Positions 6,706-10,018 of a DNA stretch of 10,018 nt are shown one piece after another (position 1 is the stretch's first letter; every line of letters begins with the position of its first letter). The stretch is from an uncultured beta proteobacterium (GTDB taxonomy: Bacteria; Pseudomonadota; Gammaproteobacteria; Burkholderiales; Burkholderiaceae). The stretch covers positions 1 to 10,018 of the forward strand of contig CAJAFJ010000759.1 of assembly GCA_903938955.1 (NCBI GenBank), read 5' to 3'. The position numbers and the translations under genes were made by a program. Under the pieces are notes generated by a model, which worked only from the letters and a program-made list of their open reading frames with translations, searched no databases and had not been told where the DNA came from.

Positions 6706-7776
6706 TCAGGGCTTAGCGCCCAATAGCGTCGTCATCCAGGGCCAGTCTTTGTATTTATCCCCCACCTGGCGCAAATGGGCATATCGCTTGAGACTGGACC
6801 ATGATCGATGGCCTGACACACAGGACACGCGGGGAATGCTCCAGCCCATTTCAAACAGGCGGCTGATCCCGTCATGGCGCAGGTCATGGAAGTGAAGGTC
6901 TTCAATCCCGAGAAATGAACAGGCCCGGGTGAATGATGCGCTGATGGAGTCGGAATTGTGCGGCCAGATCCGGCCATCGGTCTCGGGCTGCAGCTCAATA
7001 AACTGCAAGGCCTCGGGCGTGAGTGTTGTGGCCACGTCGTTGCCAATCTTCTCGCCGGGGTTTTTCATATCCCGGACAATCATCTCCAGATTGGCTTTGT
7101 CCAGATCCTTACCCACGATCGTGGTAATTTCTTCTTGGCGGCGGGTGCTGAAGATGGCAAAGGGGATGATGCGGGTCATGGGGATCGCATCAACGCGCTT
7201 GATCTGCATCACCGTGTAATACCGCATCAGCTTGTCGAGTTCATCCAGCGTGGGGCGCCGGTTGCGCTGCTTTGACTTGCCAGTCAAACCCAGTTTGACG
7301 AGTACGGTGCGGGCATCATCCATGGCCTGCTTGTCCAGTGGATAGCCCCAGGCGGGCCGTGCCACACTAAATATAGAGGCCAAGTGCGATATATAGTTAC
7401 CACGGGTCGACGGCTGAGCATCAATGGACTGGGCAAAGCGCACAAGATCCTGGCTGGTAATCTCCGAGCAGTGCATGCCGCCGATTTCGTGGTTCTTGAT
7501 ACTGCGCAGCACCTGGTCCTTTGTTTTCCCATGCGGGCGCAGCTTGTCTTCGTTGTACTTGTCGATCACATCCTTGAGCAGCGGGTCTTGTGGCTTGGTC
7601 AGCGCACCGGGCTGGGCCAGTTCAGTCTCGCGCTTTTTTAACCAGGCTGTTGCGGCTTGCTTGCGGTCAAACGTCTCGGTTTCAGAGAAGACAAGCTTCC
7701 CCCATTTTTTTAGCCGGATCATGGCGGTATAGCCCACCGTGCCATCTTTGCGCTTGCGTTCTAAAATCGTACCCAT
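6706..7776 (-). CDS. int: Phage integrase, tyrosine recombinase (dusA-associated type)
   Basis: A 356-residue site-specific recombinase that integrates and excises the prophage. Residues about 1-55 form a basic N-terminal arm-binding-like domain, about 65-150 a SAM-like core-binding domain, and about 170-356 the catalytic domain. Catalytic residues are visible: Arg-213 (in STRRQEEI), Lys-238 (RDMKNP), His-297 and Arg-300 (HDLRH), His-323 (SGHRSW) and nucleophile Tyr-332 (LKRYAHL). The gene lies beside and divergent from dusA, the arrangement known for dusA-associated integrases. Start ATG (7776-7774) has no clear Shine-Dalgarno, and an 8-bp inverted repeat begins 5 bases upstream of it, so expression may be weak or controlled. 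The stop lies 5 bases from the shared terminator hairpin. Confidence 0.95.
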   Translation of the reverse strand: MGTILERKRKDGTVGYTAMIRLKKWGKLVFSETETFDRKQAATAWLKKRETELAQPGALTKPQDPLLKDVIDKYNEDKLRPHGKTKDQVLRSIKNHEIGGMHCSEITSQDLVRFAQSIDAQPSTRGNYISHLASIFSVARPAWGYPLDKQAMDDARTVLVKLGLTGKSKQRNRRPTLDELDKLMRYYTVMQIKRVDAIPMTRIIPFAIFSTRRQEEITTIVGKDLDKANLEMIVRDMKNPGEKIGNDVATTLTPEALQFIELQPETDGRIWPHNSDSISASFTRACSFLGIEDLHFHDLRHDGISRLFEMGWSIPRVSCVSGHRSWSSLKRYAHLRQVGDKYKDWPWMTTLLGAKP

Positions 7777-7781
7777 TGGCA

Positions 7782-7828
7782 GTGCAACATGAAAAGTTTT
7801 GTTGCACTGAATGTTACACCCGTTGCAC
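7782..7828. repeat. Cluster of GTTRCAC heptamers with an inverted repeat, candidate recombinase or operator sites
   Basis: Between int and dusA lie GTTGCAC at 7801-7807, GTTACAC at 7813-7819 and GTTGCAC at 7822-7828, plus the reverse complement GTGCAAC at 7782-7788. The inverted copy and the first direct copy extend to a perfect 8-bp inverted repeat (GTGCAACA, 10-base spacer, TGTTGCAC). The cluster is next to the int start and in the presumed integration junction. Integrase arm sites, Xis sites or an operator are all plausible. None is proved by sequence alone. Confidence 0.5.
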
Positions 7829-7851
7829 GAAATGGGCTTAAATGTGAGTAA

Positions 7852-7876
7852 ATCAGCGTGAATCAGACAGTATCAG
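7852..7876 (+). repeat. Three ATCAG repeats at exact 10-bp spacing across the dusA start
   Basis: ATCAG occurs at 7852-7856, 7862-7866 and 7872-7876, so the copies face the same side of the helix. They straddle the GTG start of dusA in phage-supplied, AT-rich DNA. A protein-binding role is possible. The motif is short, so chance is not excluded. Confidence 0.3.
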
Positions 7877-8874
7877 AAGGCGGTGTTTTCATTGGAGAAA
7901 GCGATGTTCATTCGCGCTGGCGTTTAAGTGTGGCCCCGATGATGGACTGGACCGATCATCACTGCCGTTACTTTCACCGCCTGCTGTCACGCCGTGCGCT
8001 GCTCTACACCGAAATGGTGACCACCGGCGCGCTGATCCATGGCGATGTGCCGCGCCACCTGCGCTACAACGCCGAAGAACACCCGGTTGCGCTGCAACTG
8101 GGTGGCAGCGAGCCAGCCGACTTGGCGCAGTGCGCCAGGCTCGGCGAGCAGTGGGGTTATGACGAGATCAACCTCAATTGCGGCTGCCCCAGTGAGCGCG
8201 TGCAGCGCGGTGCCTTTGGCGCCTGCCTGATGAACGAGCCCCAGCTGGTGGCCGACTGCGTCAAGGCGATGGTGGACGTGGTGCAGGTGCCGGTCACCGT
8301 CAAGCACCGCATTGGTATCGACAAGTCCGAGAGCTACGATTTTGTGCGTGATTTTGTCGGCACCATTGCCGAGGCGGGCTGCCCGACCTTCATCGTGCAC
8401 GCCCGCAATGCCTGGCTCAAGGGCTTGAGCCCCAAGGCCAACCGCGAAGTGCCGCCGTTGCGCTACGACGTGGCTTACCAGCTCAAAAAAGATTTTCCTG
8501 CGCTCACCATCGTCGTCAACGGCGGCATCACCACAAATGAACAAGTGGCTGAACACCTGCTGCATCTGGACGGCGCCATGCTGGGTCGCGAGGCGTACCA
8601 CAACCCGTGGTGGCTGGCGTCCTGGGACGCGGCGTTTTACGGCGCCCCGGCAGAAGAACTCACCCGCGAGCAGATTGAAGCGCAGATGTGCGACTACATG
8701 GCCCGGGAAATGGCCGCGCATGGCACGCCCTGGGCCACCATAGCCCGCCACATGCTGGGTTTGCGCCACGGCCTGCCGGGTGCGCGCCGCTGGCGCCAGG
8801 TCTGGAGCGATCACAAGCTCAAAGAACTGTCGCCGCACGCGGTGATGGCGCTGGCGCATGGCGAGGTGGTTTAA
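7858..8874 (+). CDS. dusA: tRNA-dihydrouridine synthase A
   Basis: A 338-residue flavoenzyme that reduces uridine to dihydrouridine in the D-loop of tRNAs (U20/U20a in the E. coli enzyme). Family marks: SVAPMMDWTD (FMN-binding strand, residues 24-33), TEMVTTGAL (51-59), LQLGGSEP (79-86), EINLNCGCPSERVQRG with catalytic Cys-110, VKHRIGID (148-155) with Lys-149 and His-150, HARNAWLKGLSP (181-192), and NGGI near the phosphate site. The start is taken as GTG 7858; no in-frame ATG occurs before Met-28 in the FMN motif, and the ribosome binding site is weak. Residues 1-20 are not conserved in the family and come from AT-rich DNA next to the integrase, so they are probably prophage-supplied after integration at the gene's 5' end. 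The enzyme core is intact, so function is probably kept. Its promoter must now lie in the 81-base int-dusA gap or beyond it. Confidence 0.95.
   Translation: MNQTVSEGGVFIGESDVHSRWRLSVAPMMDWTDHHCRYFHRLLSRRALLYTEMVTTGALIHGDVPRHLRYNAEEHPVALQLGGSEPADLAQCARLGEQWGYDEINLNCGCPSERVQRGAFGACLMNEPQLVADCVKAMVDVVQVPVTVKHRIGIDKSESYDFVRDFVGTIAEAGCPTFIVHARNAWLKGLSPKANREVPPLRYDVAYQLKKDFPALTIVVNGGITTNEQVAEHLLHLDGAMLGREAYHNPWWLASWDAAFYGAPAEELTREQIEAQMCDYMAREMAAHGTPWATIARHMLGLRHGLPGARRWRQVWSDHKLKELSPHAVMALAHGEVV
7918..7975 (+). other. Candidate attachment-site (attR/attL) region in the dusA 5' end
   Basis: Elements with dusA-associated integrases recombine in the 5' part of dusA and leave short direct repeats (about 20 bp) at the two ends. 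Here the first conserved codons (Trp-21 through the APMMDWTD segment) mark where host sequence resumes, so the crossover core should lie in or just before this stretch. The partner repeat is outside the window, so exact limits cannot be set. Confidence 0.4.
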
Positions 8875-8980
8875 CCGGGTTTTTGCCCTTGACTTAGCCA
8901 AGTTATCATGATGCCTCTTTAGCAGGCAGCTCAGCAGCGCCTGACGCCATCCACTCCAACCGCCCAAACCACAGCCTTCC

Positions 8981-10018
8981 GTGCGTCTTAATTCAATCAA
9001 GTTATCCGGTTTCAAGTCCTTCGCTGAACCCACTACCTTCATGCTGCCGGGGCAACTGGTGGGCGTGGTCGGGCCGAACGGCTGCGGCAAATCCAACATC
9101 ATGGATGCGGTGCGCTGGGTGCTGGGCGAGTCCAAAGCATCCGAGTTGCGCGGCGAGTCGATGCAGGACGTCATCTTCAACGGCACCAACACCCGCAAAC
9201 CGGCCAGCCGCGCCAGCGTGGAACTGGTGTTTGACAACGCCGACCACCGCGCCGGCGGCCAGTGGGCCACTTTTGGCGAGATAGCCGTCAAGCGCGTGTT
9301 GACCCGCGATGGCACCAGCAGCTACTTCATCAACAACCTGCCGGTGCGCCGCCGCGATGTGCAGGACGTTTTTCTCGGCACCGGCCTGGGGCCACGCGCC
9401 TACGCCATCATTGGCCAGGGCACCATCAGCCGGATCATTGAGTCCAAGCCCGAAGAACTGCGCCTGTTTCTCGAAGAAGCAGCCGGGGTGTCCAAATACA
9501 AAGAGCGGCGCCGCGAGACCGAGAACCGCCTGAGCGATACGCGTGAAAACCTGACCCGGGTCGAAGACATCCTGCGCGAGCTCAACGCCAACCTCGAAAA
9601 GCTCGAAGCGCAGGCGATCGTCGCCAAAAAATACAACGCGCTCAACGCCGACGTGTCGCTCAAGCAGCACCAGCTGTGGTTTCTCAAACGCACCGAATCC
9701 GAGACCGATCAGGCCAAGGTCAAAGCCGATTCACTCGGCGCGGTCAACGCCCTGGAGAGCCGGGTGGCCGATTTGCGCCACATCGAGGCCGAGCTGGAGA
9801 CCGTGCGCCAGGCCCATTACGCCGCGGGCGACCAGGTCAACCAGGCACAGGGCTTGCTGTACGAAGCCAGCACAGAAGTGGGGCGGCTGGAAGCCGAAAT
9901 CCGTTTCGTGGTCGAAGGCCGCCAGCGCGTCGAGCAGCGCCTGATCACCCTCAAGGAGCAGGCGGACCAATGGGTCACGCGGGGTGAGACGGCGCAGGAA
10001 GAGATCGAGAGTCTGTCA
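8981..10018 (+). CDS. smc: Chromosome segregation protein SMC, 3' end outside window
   Basis: The first 346 codons of the SMC ATPase, which folds and helps segregate the chromosome as a coiled-coil dimer with ScpA and ScpB. The N-terminus (RLNSIKLSGFKSFAEP) leads into Walker A GPNGCGKSN (residues 31-39, Lys-37), the arginine-containing loop ASELRGESMQDVIFNGT, and the Q-loop region AIIGQGTISRIIESKPEEL. A heptad-like charged coiled coil begins near EEAAGVSKYKERRRETENRL and continues to the window end. The start is GTG 8981; no ATG precedes the conserved N-terminus and no good Shine-Dalgarno is visible. Hinge and C-terminal ATPase half are outside. It lies 106 bases after dusA on the same strand and is ordinary host chromosome. 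Confidence 0.95.
   Translation, partial: MRLNSIKLSGFKSFAEPTTFMLPGQLVGVVGPNGCGKSNIMDAVRWVLGESKASELRGESMQDVIFNGTNTRKPASRASVELVFDNADHRAGGQWATFGEIAVKRVLTRDGTSSYFINNLPVRRRDVQDVFLGTGLGPRAYAIIGQGTISRIIESKPEELRLFLEEAAGVSKYKERRRETENRLSDTRENLTRVEDILRELNANLEKLEAQAIVAKKYNALNADVSLKQHQLWFLKRTESETDQAKVKADSLGAVNALESRVADLRHIEAELETVRQAHYAAGDQVNQAQGLLYEASTEVGRLEAEIRFVVEGRQRVEQRLITLKEQADQWVTRGETAQEEIESLS

Larger units (their letters stand above)
1..7920. mobile_element. Right-hand end of a dusA-integrated prophage (partial)
   Basis: The order tail tip, tailspike, holin pair, endolysin, spanins, integrase is the late and integration end of a temperate siphovirus-type phage. The left end lies outside the window. 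The right boundary is placed at or just before the first codons of dusA that encode conserved DusA residues (Trp-21 at 7918-7920), because the integrase sits directly beside the dusA 5' end and the sequence between them is AT-rich compared with the rest of dusA. All structural and lysis frames are open, so this end looks intact. Whether the whole prophage is functional cannot be judged from here. Confidence 0.85.

Noticed and set aside
7802..7843. Promoter for dusA using TTGCAC or TTACAC with TTAAAT at 7838-7843
   Set aside because: Matches to the -35 consensus are only 2-3 of 6 and spacing is poor for the better ones, so the heptamers are reported as repeats instead.
8889..8917. Promoter for smc with TTGACT at 8889-8894
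   Set aside because: The -35-like hexamer is good, but no convincing -10 hexamer lies at 16-18 bases; the TATCAT at 8904-8909 is only 9 bases away. A promoter may still be here, but I cannot place it.
7987..9315. Long open frame (442 codons) on the - strand across dusA and the smc start
   Set aside because: It is antisense to two well-recognised conserved genes in GC-rich DNA, where long antisense frames are common, and its product shows no recognisable domain.
9002..9670. Open frame of 222 codons on the - strand inside smc
   Set aside because: It is antisense to the conserved SMC ATPase head; the + strand frame has Walker A and Q-loop motifs and explains the sequence.

Overview
The window looks like the right-hand end of an integrated siphovirus-type prophage (about 1 to 7.9 kb) joined to the chromosome of a betaproteobacterium, probably a Comamonadaceae member such as the Rhodoferax/Polaromonas/Acidovorax group. 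That placement is my own reading: the chromosomal genes are GC-rich, and the DusA and SMC N-termini resemble those I know from that family. No search was run.

Left to right, all on the + strand up to the spanins: a J-like tail-tip protein whose 5' end probably lies outside the window (2-2536); a Rho-independent terminator; a tailspike or tail fibre carrying an SGNH/GDSL esterase domain (2602-4440); two small membrane proteins, a holin candidate and a holin or antiholin candidate (4477-4866, 4863-5183); a second internal terminator; a GH19-type endolysin (5251-5778); a small Cys/His-rich DUF6527-like protein (5775-6119); and an Rz-like inner-membrane spanin (6116-6595) with an Rz1-like lipoprotein spanin wholly embedded in another frame (6333-6545). 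From the holin onward most stop and start codons overlap (ATGA or GTGA), so this is a compact lysis operon. A strong bidirectional terminator (about 6656-6700) separates it from a convergent tyrosine-recombinase integrase on the - strand (6706-7776).

The integrase is divergent from dusA (tRNA-dihydrouridine synthase A, 7858-8874 +). This matches the known class of dusA-associated integrases, which insert elements into the 5' end of dusA. The 5' flank and the first roughly 20 codons of dusA are AT-rich (about 41% GC over 7781-7900), and they encode residues not conserved in DusA. The prophage has therefore probably supplied a new start, leader and promoter for the host gene. This short junction also holds a cluster of GTTRCAC heptamers and a 10-bp-phased ATCAG repeat, candidate recombinase, Xis or regulator sites.

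After dusA comes smc (chromosome segregation ATPase), which starts at a GTG at 8981 and runs off the window end.

How the genes work together: the tail tip and esterase tailspike serve host recognition. The holin(s), endolysin and spanin pair breach the inner membrane, peptidoglycan and outer membrane in turn. The integrase maintains lysogeny at dusA. I found no defence system, CRISPR array, tRNA gene or insertion sequence. The most interesting parts are the prophage-dusA junction and the modular receptor-binding genes.
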